From Herpomyces periplanetae (lineage: Eukaryota; Ascomycota; Laboulbeniomycetes; Herpomycetales; Herpomycetaceae), in contig WMKJ01000077.1 in NCBI GenBank assembly GCA_009733715.1, forward strand, positions 1 through 63,091: a stretch of 63,091 nucleotides of DNA, given 5' to 3'. The translations under genes were made by a program, and so were the position numbers. The notes beneath the pieces are model-generated. The model ran no database searches. It was given only the letters and a program-made list of their open reading frames with translations, and was not told the DNA's origin. Below are positions 20,690 through 33,372 of this stretch, piece by piece. The stretch's first letter is position 1; each line of letters begins with the position of its first letter.

Positions 20690-21481
20690 TATTATGCCAT
20701 GAGACGGTACGGCAAAAAAAGTACGAGCAAATGATACGATAAATTAGGAATGAGTACTGAGAAGAATTGAAAGGAGGGAGACGTGTAAGAAAAAAAATGT
20801 GTGCGGAAGAGAAAAATGAAGGATTGAAGAGGAGAAAGTGGATGAAGAGGAGAATTTATGTCAAAAGCAGTAGCGCCTGTAGCTACACCGGCGGCGGTGC
20901 CGGTGATGACGGCGGAGTTGGGCGATCACGTGCCGAAGGAATTAGATAAGTCAGGGAAAAGGGAGCAGGGGGGAGAGTTGGCGAGAGGAGCGGGGAAGAA
21001 GTGGAGATGGGGAGGGAGGAGGACAAGTAAGCGAGAAAAAAAAAGTTGTGAAATAGATGGGATAGTGAAAGTAGAATAATTTTAAAGAATTGGTTCTATG
21101 AATAAAAAAAAGAATGAATAAAAATATTCGTAACTTTTTTGGCGATACCTGAACAAAATTTTTTCACAATTGGTCAACGCAAGAAAGCGAATTTCGAAAC
21201 CTTCCCTTCCATCACTTCCTCTCCTCCTCGTTCGGCTTCTCGTATACGCACAAAACCGGCTCAACTTCGGTAAGCCGGATTAGTCATTTGCGCCACAGAT
21301 ATGGCGTAGTTGGTGTTGTGGCGGGGCAGGTGGGCGCGTGAAGGCAAAGATGTGGATGACTGGGGGGATCGAGGGATGGTTTTGACCATTTTTGGCAGAG
21401 CTGTTTAGGAATCATTTTTTAACAGAAGCTGGAAACACTTTAGAGTTGAAGGGTTTTAATTTAGGACAAATTTACTTAGTT
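20690..21481. other. Divergent intergenic region, homeodomain gene and peroxiredoxin gene
   Basis: About 0.8 kb of A/G-rich sequence. A CACGTG core in GATCACGTGC lies at 20927-20932, roughly in the middle, and may serve either gene. Frames at 20767-21079 are purine-rich and without recognisable sequence. No RNA gene is seen. Confidence 0.5.
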
Positions 21482-22439
21482 ATGGCGTTTTGTAACACTA
21501 CACTTCGTCGATTCGTTAATCAACGATTTGTCTCTTTTGCGCGCTTATACTCCGCTCAAGTCGCGTCACATCCCCCTCTTCGTATCGGTTCAATCGCTCC
21601 AAATTTTACGGCTAACTCTACTCATGGGCCTCTCAACTTCTATGCTTACATTGAAAATAAAATCTTACCACTAACTAACTCGTCTACTGGTACCGATTCT
21701 GCCGCTGCTTCCTGGTCCGTTTTTTTCGCTCATCCCGCTGATTTCACCCCCGTTTGCACTACCGAATTGGCCGCTTTCGCTCGGCTTCAATCCCAATTCA
21801 CCGCTCGCAACGTTAAACTGGTCGGCTTAAGCGTTGATTCTGTCTCCTCTCACAAAAAATGGCTTGATGACGTTCCTGCTGCGGCCACCGCCGTCGGCGT
21901 TGGCGCCACCACCACATCTAACCCTTCCCCTGTATCTTATCCCGTTATCGCTGATTCTGACCACCGTATTGCTACACTTTACGATATGTTTGATGAACAA
22001 AATTTGGAAACGTCTTCGCCATTAACTGTTCGCTCTCTTTTCATACTTGATCCCAATAAAATCATTCGTCTCATCATGACCTATCCTGCTTCAACTGGGC
22101 GTAATACATCAGAGGTCCTACGAGTTGTAGATGCTCTTCAATTATCCGACTCTAAAGGTAAGTTTATAAATATGTTAACCGTTAGCGTGTTTACAATCTT
22201 CCGCTTATCCAAACTTTCCATCACAAATTTACAAATCTCATCATTGCTCCCCCCCGCGCTTTTAATCACATTGTCGCCATTTTGCTCATACCTACATGTG
22301 TATAGGAGTCGCTACCCCTGTTAATTGGCAACCCGGTGACGAGGTAATTGTGCCTCCAAGCGTCACTACGTCTAAAGCCAAGGAAAAGTTTGGAAACGTC
22401 CGTGAAATTCGCCCTTACCTGCGCACAACTAAAGTTTAA
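21482..22439 (+). CDS. PRX1: Mitochondrial 1-Cys peroxiredoxin (Prx6/Prx1 type)
   Basis: Two exons, 21482-22157 and 22306-22439 (phase 1), with a GTAAGT donor and TATAG acceptor; 269 residues. It reduces hydrogen and organic peroxides. Residues 1-25 (MAFCNTTLRRFVNQRFVSFA) are basic, lack acids and look like a mitochondrial presequence. The core begins RIGSIAPNFTA. The peroxidatic Cys92 lies in HPADFTPVCTTEL. The Prx6-type C-terminal part is completed only by the second exon (GVATPVNWQPGDEVIVPPSV, ending EIRPYLRTT), which shows the intron is real. Upstream in-frame codons from 21392 lack an ATG. An insert of about 15 residues rich in Ala/Gly/Thr follows SHKKWLDDV. Yeast Prx1 is the functional model. 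Confidence 0.93.
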
Positions 22440-23061
22440 TGTACTGCATTTACCTTTAATTACAGGTTAACTAATAACTTTCCACATTTCCTAACGTCAT
22501 CGTCAGGAAGTTTTAGATATAAATGTATTCCAAAGTCAGCGCTTACTCTTAATTTTCTTAGTCTGCGTAATGGTAAAATGTTTGAGTAGAGTAGAGACGA
22601 GGAGAGAAGATGTATTCATTCGACCGAAAGGGCAGTTAACCAGAATAATGAGTGATTAGACCCAGGTGTACACGCATTCGTCGACGCATATTAATACTAA
22701 CACTCAAACACGCACATGCACATGCATAACCGTAGCCATAGCCATATCTATACTCACACGCACACGCATACGCATACGCACACGCACTCACACCCACATA
22801 CGCAGACCCAGACGCACATGCATTTGCGCGCAATTCTAACACTCGTTACGATTGTTTCGCCAACTGGCGCCGCTAACAATACGTCATCACCCCCCTAATA
22901 CACCTGCAAAGTATAGCCCAAGACCCCCTTAATTTCGTATATTCGACTATTTACACCCCACTCTCCGACGCTTCCGAACCCGCTCGACCCCATTGCACCA
23001 AGTCGCCCTGAAACCAGAAACGTAGCTTACTATTTGGAGATAAAGCCCGTAGGGCTGAGCG
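22440..23061. other. Convergent gap with CA-rich simple repeats
   Basis: About 0.6 kb between the stops of the peroxiredoxin and zinc-transporter genes. About 22700-22820 is a degenerate array of CACACG/CATACG units. No coding or RNA feature is seen. Confidence 0.5.
22700..22822 (+). repeat. Degenerate ACGCAC/ACGCAT simple repeat
   Basis: Imperfect alternating purine-pyrimidine units (CACACGCA, CATACGCA, CACACCCA) in the 3' flank of the peroxiredoxin gene. Such sequence can adopt Z-DNA and usually varies in length between strains; no function is implied. Confidence 0.7.
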
Positions 23062-25959
23062 TCACTTGGGAGTCGTGCCTTCCGCTGTAATATCAATCTT
23101 GACGTTGTTTATACCGATTCGTTGTAGCGCTTGAGTACATTTTAAGGCGGTTAAATCGAGGTTTGTTTGGTGGTTAGCTCGAATTCGGATGGTGCCGTTG
23201 ACGGGATACTTGGGAATGTCATTAATAGGGCTACCATGATTATGCTTGTGATAGTGCTCGTGTGGTTTAACGTGATGGTGACTCCCTTGATCGTTTTTAG
23301 AGCATTTTTCAACTCGTCTATCCGTCCACCAAAGTTCGTATTCAATTATAGCGCTAACTTCATCAATCTTTTTAACCTCTTGCAAGGCTAGCCTGACACT
23401 TCCTACCGAGCTAACCCGTAAAAGTTCACGTCCACATCGCGCTATTAATGGAATAGCACTGGAACTGACCAATGAAGCTATGATACAGCTAGCTAATGGA
23501 TCCCAACCTGTCCATTTAGTAACTCTTACCATAATGGTCGATCCAATTACCGCTACTGATCCAAGGGTGTCTGCTAAAACATGTAAATATAAGCCGCGCA
23601 TGTTAACGTTTGCCTCTCCTTGCCTATGGTGACTATCAGAGTGACCGTGGCAGCAACCATGATCAAACACAGTCAATCCCATCACATTAACCGCGAGACC
23701 CACTATACTAACTATCAGTAGTTCGTTCAAGCGAGTCATCTCGTATCCCTCACGCAACCGTCCAATTGCATCCAAAACCACCTCCACACTAACTATCAGT
23801 AAAAGAATCCCGTTCACGAACCCAGATACCGTTTCAATCTGCCCATACCAATACGAAAATTTCCCCCTTGCCGGCCATTTACTTATAACTGCTGCTGCTA
23901 GCCCAATTCCCAGCCCCACACAGTCAAACAACATATGTGCACTATCCGTTAACAGACTAAGTGACCCTGAAGCCAATCCATAAGAGAATTGAATAATCAT
24001 ATATCCAAGGTTAACCACTCCATAATATGCAATGCGCCGGGCATCCTCGTCTCGAACTACACCACCGAGAATCGAATCGTCGCTGGTTCGTCTGATTAAA
24101 GCTTTAGTTAACCACGTGTCATCTTGAGAATTGACAAGTCGTCTCGCTTTTTTAAACCAATGCAAGATTTCTCTAACCAATACATTCACTCCATTACCCA
24201 CGACCGGAAGACATAATAATATCAGCGTACTTCCTCCTTTCATTTGTATCTCTTGTCTAATCCACTGCCATAACCCCACTATCATCACCAAACTTATGCC
24301 GGCTAATGAAACACCTGTAAAAGCTTTGCCTCCACATATCTCAGGTCTACCTCTAATGAATACCAATATGATCCCCGCTACACAAACAGTACACCATCCT
24401 GCTCGTGAAATTTGTAGTGAATACTCCCCCCAAATGAGGGCAACCGGCAGAACATGTCGGTCCAAAATTCCCATCCATAAACTGAATGCACTGATTAGTG
24501 TAGCTATAATCATGCTTATAATAATCCATTTGGGATAGGAAAGCCAACCAATTCCGTGTTTCGAGCTAAATTCTTCATTAAATGTGTTACCTTCATGCAC
24601 TCGTTTTACCATTCCCCAACGTTTAAAGTGTATAAACGCCTCATTTCCTCCTTCATCACTTAAATCAATCGCAAACATCATTAGACCAGGTACGAGAAAA
24701 ACATATGCTAGTAAAATAACTGCTATTGGAGCACGTGGAGGTGGGTGAATATGGCTATTAAGCAAGCATCCCGTTACCAAAAGCACAAATAGAATCCTAT
24801 CACATGTCCCCCGCGTTAACGATGCAACTTTCCCGTTTCTCCCAACCTCCCGTGAACTTGATAAGCTTCCATCATTCTCATTTTCACTGTCACTGCAGTT
24901 GTTACCATCACCATGTTGATGATTGAAAGCGCTTACAAGATATCCTGACCGCCAGATCCACACTGCATAAAATATCCCGCCGACTCGTAAGCTGCCTAGT
25001 ATAACCGTAGCAAACACGGGCAGAGTAGTTAATAGCTTGTTCCATCGGTATTCTTGTCGGGGCCAACCATAATGTGAAAGTTCCTCCGACAACGCTGAAT
25101 TAATGGCCTGTTCGTCTTCCTTCTCCAAGCTTAACTGATCCCGGGTATGACAGCAGAAATTGTCTGTATTACCCGGACAAACGGTTGATTTGTGTTGAAT
25201 AAAGCATGTTTCCGGTACCCGCCTCACATTAATCTTGTCTTGCGAATCCCATGTTCTTCGGATACGCCAGCTTGGATTTACATGTGCCCAGTCACACAGA
25301 TAACACGCATTATCCACGCAATACTCTAGTAGCAAGCTAACTGTGGCAATAACAGCTGTCAAAATGACCGGAGTACGAATAGCTGCCGATAATTCTGACA
25401 TATACATCGAACCACAGCCAGCCATGTTAATCATTCCATTTTGTGTATTCACGATGATTACCGTCCAGTCCGTACTAATTAAGAAAGCAATCCATAACAC
25501 CACTGTACAATCTTTCCATTTAGTTGTAAATTTTGGCACAATACTCTGTGTCTTGTCGCTTGTAACTTTTGATGTTTTATCGTGTGTTGAAGTATTGTTT
25601 GAAGATAATCGCCGATCGTTTAGCTTATGCGTGTCCGAGCTCTTTTTGGCCGGTGTATTAACGTCCTTGAAACTTTTAACATGGCTCTCACTTGATGAAA
25701 GTTAGCTTAACTGAAAATTTGAATAAATTGGCCATGAAAATATCTTGTAATAAGTATTATATACTTGAACAATCTCACTGTAGTTTTCACCACCATCATC
25801 ATTATGCAAAGCATTAAATGTTTGTTGCATTATGCTTAAACTATCTTCGTTTGTAACCTTTCCTACCTTCGGAACTTACCCATTTGAATTTACATGTGTA
25901 TACTCTTTTGAAACGTTTTCAACCCGACCAACCTTCTCCATTGGTCTGTTTCGATCCAT
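23062..25959 (-). CDS. MSC2: Msc2/Cis4/ZnT5-type zinc transporter (CDF family)
   Basis: Two exons, 25959-25880 and 25690-23062 (phase 2), joined by a 189-nt intron with donor GTAAGT, a GCTAAC branch and a CAAG acceptor; 902 residues. It is a multi-pass cation diffusion facilitator with an extended N-terminal membrane domain, as in yeast Msc2 and S. pombe Cis4, which bring Zn into the ER/Golgi as heterodimers. The CDF core shows both HxxxD zinc-site motifs: SLSLLTDSAHMLFDCVGLG (about residue 600-620) and LYLHVLADTLGSVAV (about 725-740). A His-rich loop lies between them (CCHGHSDSHH), and a second His-rich stretch is in the cytosolic C-terminal domain (HHHVKPHEHYHKHNHGS). It is longer than Msc2 (about 725) because of the hydrophilic N-terminus and loops. 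The plus-strand neighbour ALG1 is divergent. Confidence 0.9.
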
Positions 25960-27053
25960 GAGAAATCCGCTAATCCAGACAAGAAATCGCCCCGGTAAAA
26001 ATATCATGTAATTAAAAATACACTTGTATAATACTCTTTTCAACGCCAACTTCCATTCCCAAAATTAATCATTTCAACTCCAAACGTATCCTCTAATAAT
26101 AATTTATTCGATATTATCATACCAAAAAAATAATATTCATCAACTTTTCCATCGCTTCACCATCCAATCTCCATCTCCATTTCTTCCCTTCTTCTCCCCC
26201 CTCTTGCTACGCCACACAAAACAACATTGCCATGCACGTGACCCATTCACTAGCCACACTCTACCGGAAACTTAAAAAGCACTCGGCCCGATTCCGTTCA
26301 TTTTCCTTAACTCGGCTGGATTCGGTTTTTATTAAGTAATCAAGACCGCTTGGCCACAACAAATTTGAAGCCATCACGACATTTTTTCCTTGAATTCTTA
26401 TCTTTCCCTTTCAAATTTCTTCTTCATTCGTCAACTCTCCTTCATCATCATTTTACTCTAATCTTGCTAAATTGTTCGTTGGTGCCTTGAATTCTTCTTA
26501 TCTCCACATATTCGTATCACCAAGCGCTTAAAATTCCCTTCATTCTCTACTTTCTCCATATACTCTCCACACCCAAAACTCGGTGTAATTTTTCGTATGA
26601 TGATAGCTTATTGTTTCAGTCTCAACTCTAGTAATATTATAGTTATACTTCATCCACTTTCCACATTTTATCTTTCTCATGATTAGTGATTAGTCCATAC
26701 ACGGCTCTTCCTACCCTTAACTACACAGGACAACTTGATGTGATACACTACATCGTCCTTATCTCCCTTCGATTCTCTTACTTTTTCTCCACATCATCCA
26801 CCTCTCGCACCCTTTAATTATCAAACAAAATTTCCTTACCATACTCTCCCTTATGTCACCATAATACCTACGGTCCATCTAAAAACCCATTCACCCTTTT
26901 TGACAATTTCTCATCATATCATCTACCTCCTTGCCTATTGTCAAAAGTATCGTTTACCTTGTACTAAACTCCACGCTTTCTAGGGTAGTTTCTCTCTTAT
27001 CCTTACTCTTGAACTACTTACCCCTGTTCCTGATCCATTTCTCATGTTGCACT
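25960..27053. other. Divergent promoter region, MSC2 and ALG1
   Basis: About 1.1 kb, C/T-rich on the + strand towards ALG1. A CACGTG box is at 26235-26240. A small open frame containing several Leu-rich codons precedes ALG1 but starts with TTG. An ATG at 27044, ten bases before the ALG1 start, is out of frame with it. Nothing else is recognised. Confidence 0.5.
26235..26240. promoter_or_regulatory. CACGTG E-box in the MSC2-ALG1 divergent spacer
   Basis: CACGTG within GCACGTGACC, 276 nt from the MSC2 start and about 810 nt from the ALG1 start. It is nearer to MSC2, so that gene is the likelier target. Assigned from sequence alone. Confidence 0.35.
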
Positions 27054-28588
27054 ATGATAAGCTGGTCTATTGCAATCATTACCATAGGAATATCCTCTTT
27101 CGTGACATTTTGTCTACTTACCTTCCGTTTCTTATCCCTTCCCTCGTCCTATCAGCCTTCAGCCAATGGTTCATATGAATGTACAAATCCGGACCCAAAT
27201 GAATCGACATACAAATTCCCCATACAAATCCTAGTTCTGGGCGACATAGGCCACAGTCCTAGAATGCAATATCATGCGCTCAGTTGTGCCAAATTAGGCG
27301 CTCATGTGCAGCTTATCGGTTACTGTGGTCAGTGAAACTTTTACTCGTAGCTTCACCCCTATATTCACAACGGCTTATCTCACTATTCACTTAAGAATCG
27401 AAGGTTCATCCTGATATAGCGGCTTGTGCAAGTATACAAGTAGTGCCGCTTTCAAGCATTCCTAAGCGATTAAAAAACCCAACTGTGATTCTGTTTCCAC
27501 TCATTGCAGCCATTAAAATTGCATTTCAGACGTTGACTTTATTTAAAGCACTCGGTTTTACGACTGGGCCCGCGAAATGGCTTATGGTACAGGTATAACC
27601 GTGTGTTGATTCTATCTGTTACTGTCGTATTGTTAACATAACATTTTTACAAACCTTGCAGAATCCACCGTCTATTCCTACTTTAGTCGTAGCGGAGATA
27701 ATCTCGTTCTTGCGTAACACGAAATTGATTATTGATTGGCACAATATTGGACACACTGTTTTGGCGACAAAGTTGGGAGAACATCATCCACTTGTTTACC
27801 TCGCTAAATTGTACGAACGGATTTCCGCGCGGTTCGCATTTCTGCATATCTGTGTAACTGATGCAATGAGAAAAGTGCTCAAAGATTCATACAATGTTAC
27901 CGCCATTACCCTTCATGATCGACCTGCTACCATATTTCAACCCCTAACGGAACGGAGTAGACTAGTCATTTTTAGAGAGTTAGGTTTGCTCCAACCCTTT
28001 TCTGAGCAACTCAGCAACATGACATGTCGCTTAATTGTTACATCTACATCATGGACACCCGATGAGGATTTCCAGCTATTGCTTGATGCCCTTATTGAAT
28101 ATTCTCGTGCTGTACAAAATAACTCTAAGCTGCCTCAGTTGCTTGTAATTATTACGGGTAAAGGCCCTCTGAAAGATGAGTTTCTCGTTAAACTCTCCAA
28201 TCTAAATTGTGCGGGTGAATTGAAGCCTGTAACCGTAAAAACTACCTGGTTATCCTTCCGTGACTATGCATCTCTTTTAGCTGCTGCTGATCTGGGAATA
28301 TCTTTGCACACGTCCACATCCGGTCTTGATCTACCAATGAAAGTCCTTGATATGTTCGGATGTGGAGTTCCGGTATTAGGATGGTGTAAGTATGAAGCTT
28401 GGCCTGAGCTAGTTCAAGAGGGGAAAAACGGACGGGGGTTCACTCGAGCGAATGAACTGGCCCATTTATTGGTTGAACTTCTCACGCCCGATAACCATGA
28501 GCTGAAAACGCTGAGGCAAGGTGCCTTGGATGAATGTCAACGCCGTTGGGACTCTGAATGGAATTCAACTCTTGGACATGTTCTTTGA
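27054..28588 (+). CDS. ALG1: Chitobiosyldiphosphodolichol beta-1,4-mannosyltransferase (ALG1)
   Basis: Three exons, 27054-27327, 27396-27592 and 27662-28588; 465 residues. It adds the first mannose to GlcNAc2-PP-dolichol on the cytosolic face of the ER, an essential step of N-glycosylation. An N-terminal membrane anchor is followed by [19 protein letters not shown], nearly the yeast motif. Exon 2 supplies [15 protein letters not shown] up to WLMVQ. Exon 3 begins [12 protein letters not shown] and contains [43 protein letters not shown] and [20 protein letters not shown], all diagnostic. Both introns keep the frame (phases 1 and 0). Intron 1 uses an unusual GTCAGT donor and an AAG acceptor. 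The gene is complete, with the expected length. Confidence 0.96.
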
Positions 28589-30863
28589 ATTATTGCACAA
28601 AAAGTTTGGTGTATCAATTAGTTTAGGTCTGGAAAATTATACCTTTTGAACATTGGTTCAGACAATACCCTTTATTTGTGTGACACCTATTCATTGTTTG
28701 AGAGACGTGAGTACTATGCATAGTCTCATTTGGGCCTGGAATTCGATCTGCTTGCAAAGCTGATTCTGATTGAGTATACTCGACGCTCAATACTCTAAAC
28801 TGCCATACGTGTACATCAAGTCGAGTACATTGATCTTGCCGGTTGAAATACATTGAAAGAAATCGCTTTAGCAAATTGCAGATAAACCTTACTAGTTAGT
28901 AGAAAACAGCTAATTTTCGCCACTAAATTGGCATTATTAAAAGTTTCAAGTGAACAGATAGCGAGGAGTTTATGATATAGTATATTAATATCGACGACGT
29001 CTTCTATCTTATTACCTCAGTGGTAACACGACTAAAAATTATTAAATTTTTCTCATGAAAAGTCGAGTGAAGGATAATGATGCTAATGCAGCTTAATATG
29101 AGGCTTCTTAGGATACGTAGTTAGCCATGTTCGTGGATTTCCGTCTCACGATTTTGGCGCAACGGAAGGAAAGGGGAGAGGAAGTTCTTTGATTTCTGGT
29201 GTACATGGCTCATTTGACATTCTATGAGCACCAAAACGCTTGTCTTTTACCGACAGTTATCTTTTCTTCGTATACTCAACTGCTTCGAATGGCTTTGCTT
29301 CGGTGAATCTTTTAAAAGGAAAATTCTTACACAACTTTACATTCTCATTATCAGCGTTACTTCCCAATGACATTACCGTAGTCATGAGTACTAGATGATG
29401 TATGTTTTTGGAATATCGTTAAGGTTTTCTAGCCCGTTACAAATTTATCCATTGTTCTAGTGCTTTTTCATCGTGCAAGTGCCATTGTTGTTTTGGAACT
29501 GAATTGTTGAAAAGGTATCCCTAGTGTTTGTCTTTGAGGTTTTCTTCTCGCAGACTCAAAATATGGATGATTATGGAACGGGTAGATGGCCCTACGATGT
29601 ATCATCTAACTTCATAAAAACACGGTAGCGGTAATTATGTCAGAAATTCTGCATTTAAATGTCAATAATTGCTTGAACTCGAGCAATTCACCCTGCATGT
29701 GTTTGGTCGCTTAACTCAAAACATTGGCTTACAGTTTCTCTTGACTTTACTAGAGGAAGTGTGTGTTGTGCCCTTGCGTTAGCGCTACTTACGGAGCTCC
29801 ATGAAGTGCCCGTATGTTAGTGAAGTGATGTATAGCGGAAGACTAATATAGGAGCTACTGTGTATGGAATTGGGAAAATTTACCAATGATGTACCTGAAA
29901 TAGTTCGGGGAAAATTTCAGCTTGAATAGCTTGATAACTCTTTTTCCAATGTGAAACGTCTGTAAGTGTGAGATGGAATTATGGAATTCGCTTCAAGAAG
30001 ATGAATGAAGTATTTAAAGGTTAACAATTGGTTCAAGGTATCCATGTGTCAGAAAATTGGTTGTCATACGATAAACTTGGAGACCTGTGAAAGCCCTGGG
30101 TTAAGTTGACCATAGTATGACGCCGGTTTCGAATGGTTTGGTGCTGTACAACACTTTTGGAAGCTATATTATGGAATGATGGTCAATTAGGTTATGGTTT
30201 TGTGATGGAAAATGAACGAAGAAAGTTTAGTGTGTTCGAAGGTCGTAACAACACATTCTCTCCGTACGAGCGAAACAGACTTAAGGCTACTTAAACGACA
30301 GGTCAATGCCGTACGTTTACCGCTGTTCCTTTGGTGGTATTTCATCAGTCGTCTCCAAGTGATGTTAAGTGAAAAGACATTACTTGTGACCCATAAAGCC
30401 TTCGTATGACTGGGAGAAGTGAGGATGTGCGGCAAGGGAGAAAGGTTGGTGAAAGTTAAATAGTGAAAGCTGGAAGTTTTTTTGACCAAGTTTTCTTTAC
30501 GGGACATTTACAGCGTTAATCGACTCTTTTGTTTACCGATTCAACCAACGCATATTATTGCATTTTCGTTTATTCGAGTGATCATTTAATCAATGGCCCA
30601 AATCTTTCTGGATTATTACATTGTACTGATAATCGAAAGTGTCGGCATACGGGAGTTGCAGTGAATTTCAAAGTTGGTGGCGAAGTATCTATATGGTATG
30701 CAAATGCGTACGTATTTAAAGACGAACCGTCTATATTCGCGAGGGAAAGTGAGTGAAGTCGAAATACGGAGTAGGGGTATATAACTTGAGATATTTGAAT
30801 TTACTTGAATTCCTTTTAAACTTGTTAGCACTCTACTTGTTTGGGCAGCTTTGCCGGTTGAAA
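28589..30863. other. Gene-free 2.3 kb interval between ALG1 and a carboxylesterase
   Basis: I find no convincing gene here. Open frames are short, mostly without ATG, and look random. Composition drifts from T-rich to A/G-rich towards the esterase. No tRNA-like A/B boxes, repeats or transposon ends were noticed. The last 300 nt must hold the promoter of the secreted esterase gene. An ncRNA cannot be excluded by eye. Confidence 0.45.
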
Positions 30864-32774
30864 ATGCTGAGCAAGTTTTATATCTTTCTATGCTTAAGCT
30901 TAGATGTGTTGGCACTGGGTGTGCCAGATCTTAGTTTAATTATATCTAAAGCAGTTATGCCATTGTCAGGTTATGAACTTCCTCCGGAACAGACAACGGA
31001 TAATGGGGTGCAGAATAAGGCACGGTTTTTCTCTGATCTATTTGGTAGTGAAGTAAAAGCTCCACAGGATTTGCCTATGATTGACTTGGGTTACGAAATA
31101 TACAGGGCCACCAAACACGATTCGAGCAACAGTCATTTTGAGTTCACTAACATACGATATGCTCAAGCACCAGTAGGTAACTTGCGCTTTGCAGCACCTC
31201 AAGATCCATTGGAAAATCGAGACAAGGTTCAAGATGATAGTAAAAATAAAATATGCGCTCAATCTGTGCCTGAATCGATGTTATCTATAGTATCGGATGC
31301 ACTGGTTAATCTGGGATTTCCACGAGTTTCTCCATCCACCAACGTTACAGATGGAATTGTAACGGAAGATTGCTTGTTATTGGACGTATACGTTCCCGAT
31401 GAAGTGTGGAATGCACGGAATTCTACTAAGGCACCTGTATTGGTTTGGATAGCAGGTGGAGCATTTCTATTCAACCATAAGAAAAGCTTTACTTACGGGT
31501 CACCGAATCGGCTTTTGCGGAATGGAATGGAAAGTCTGGTATTTGTGAGTATTAATTACCGATTGGGACCATTAGGGTTTATTTCTGGTGATCAGTTTGA
31601 AGCCGAAGGTGGTAAATCAAATGTTGGGCTGCTGGATCAGCGTAAAGCTCTTGATTGGGTAGTTGATAATGTATCAAAGTTTGGTGGTGACCCTGAAAGA
31701 ATTACAGTGATGGGAGAGTCTGCAGGAGCTGCATCTATCATGCATCATATAACGGTAGGTAAATGTAATGGCCTAAACTACTTGATAATTGAGTGAATTT
31801 TACGCTAACGTGAGAGTTAATCTGTATATTTGCGTGGTTAGGCGTATGGAGGAGCCAGGGGTAGACCTCCTTTTAACAAAGCGATTATCCAGTCTCCGGG
31901 GTTTCTGCCAACGTTAACTCAATCGAAGAATGAAGTTTACGAAAAGTATTTAAATGTAATGAAAGTGTCGAATTTGGCGGAAGCACGAAATTTATCGAGT
32001 GAAAAAGCAATAGAGGCAAGCATGGAACTTATTCGTGGAGCACCGTTAGGGACACCCTACGTTGGGCCGGTAATTGATGGTGATTATGTGCCGGATTTAC
32101 CAGGAATTCTTATCAAGAAGGGACAATTTCACAAGGATATTCGTTTGATGATCAATACTAATGCACGGGAAGGTGTTGTATTTACACCTATAGTAAAAAA
32201 TCAGTCGGAGTTCTTAACGGGTCTAAGTCGATTCTTGCCGGGAGCGAGTGATGAGATTTATGAGAAGATCAATAAAGAATTATATCCTCAAGTGTTTAAT
32301 GGAACGTACGACTACACTGATCAAACAACACGACTATCACGAGTGATTGGAGATTTGATATTCGACTGTAATGCCAATTACATGATGCGAACGTTCAATG
32401 AGACTTACGTTAGTGAGTTTCGAGCTTGGCCAGCGATTCATGCCCAAGATAATATATTTACGTTTCATGATGGTAATTTATTGTACGTTCAGTTTCGTAT
32501 ATTTCTTGCCGCAGCTATGCAATCGGCTATTCAAGGATTTGTGTTCACGAATAATCCGGGGTATGATGCGTATGACCCAGTTAAGGATAATCCGGTTAAA
32601 TTTTTCCAGTCAAAGCTTCAATATTCAGGAAGAAGTGTTGTGGGAAATAATCAAAAGTGCAACTTTTGGCAGGACAACAATTATCTTTCGTCCATGAAAG
32701 ATACCAGTAGAAATGAGACTATGGAGGATATGCGTGCAAAGTTTGGGATAAGCAGTCGGAAAAGGTCTAAATGA
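30864..32774 (+). CDS. Secreted type-B carboxylesterase/lipase with altered oxyanion motif
   Basis: Two exons, 30864-31754 and 31842-32774 (phase 0; donor GTAGGT, acceptor TTAG), 607 residues; alpha/beta-hydrolase of the cholinesterase-like family. The start is the first in-frame ATG and gives a signal peptide (MLSKFYIFLCLSLDVLALG). Family landmarks: FTNIRYAQAPVGNLRFAAPQ, EDCLLLDVYVP, VFVSINYRLGPLGFISG, NVGLLDQRKALDWV, and the nucleophile Ser in VMGESAGAAS. The acid residue is probably Glu in NAREGVVFTP and the His is in WPAIHAQDN. The oxyanion-hole motif, normally HGGGF, reads AGGAF here (about residue 197), which may lower or change activity. Potential N-glycosylation sites are frequent. 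It is paralogous to the esterase at 35106-36947 but less conserved. Confidence 0.88.
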
Positions 32775-33372
32775 GCCTTTGATGAAGGTAGCGTAGGTTA
32801 TGGAGGTTATTTTTTTATTGTGAACTATTTTTTGGATTTTGATATGCAAGGGGATGTATTCTTCGAGCATATTTTGCGATGAGGCATAGTCATAGTTAAA
32901 TAAACAATAAATCAAATTATGATGCAAAGAAGAGTTTGTTTAACTGCATTAGATTATGAGATTGTACGTAAGATGAGTTTAACAGAGAGAGTTCGCCATA
33001 TTAGCTAAAATGGAAGATAGCGCAAAATACTGTTCAAGCATCAAATCGTAACACGGCATGAACGGAAATGCTCCGTCGATAGCAGCGCCTTCCTTTGTCT
33101 GTTTTCGTCTCGTCTCTCATCTTGTCTCACAACCGTCCCGTCTTCCAATCCCACTTTCCCAATTTGGCCCCGATTCTACTCTCTGCCTCCTTGCCAACTC
33201 GTCGCAAATTCGCAACTTTCCCAACAGTATAATCACGTGACGTCACATGATGAAATTGTGCACACGGCGAGCATTGAAATTTATATTTGATGTTTCAAGT
33301 ACTTTATTCTTGATAAAAATCAAATAAAATTGTTGTTATTATTTGGAATACATTAAAGGTTTAAATTTTCCC
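32775..33372. other. Intergenic region upstream of GPN3
   Basis: About 0.6 kb. The first 280 nt are T/A-rich 3' flank of the esterase. A C/T-rich block (33080-33230) precedes a compact CACGTG/TGACGTCA element at 33234-33245. No gene is seen. Confidence 0.5.
33234..33245. promoter_or_regulatory. Overlapping E-box and CRE (CACGTGACGTCA)
   Basis: CACGTG (33234-33239) and TGACGTCA (33238-33245) share two bases, about 130 nt upstream of the GPN3 start. This puts a bHLH-type site and a bZIP-type site on top of each other, so their binders would compete. Assigned from motif and position. Confidence 0.5.

Noticed and set aside
22636-22898. Frames of Ala/Cys/Tyr or His/Thr repeats
   Set aside because: Direct translations of the ACGCAC-type simple repeat.
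30529-30756. 75-codon frame before the first esterase
   Set aside because: No ATG start and no recognisable sequence; it lies in the esterase promoter.
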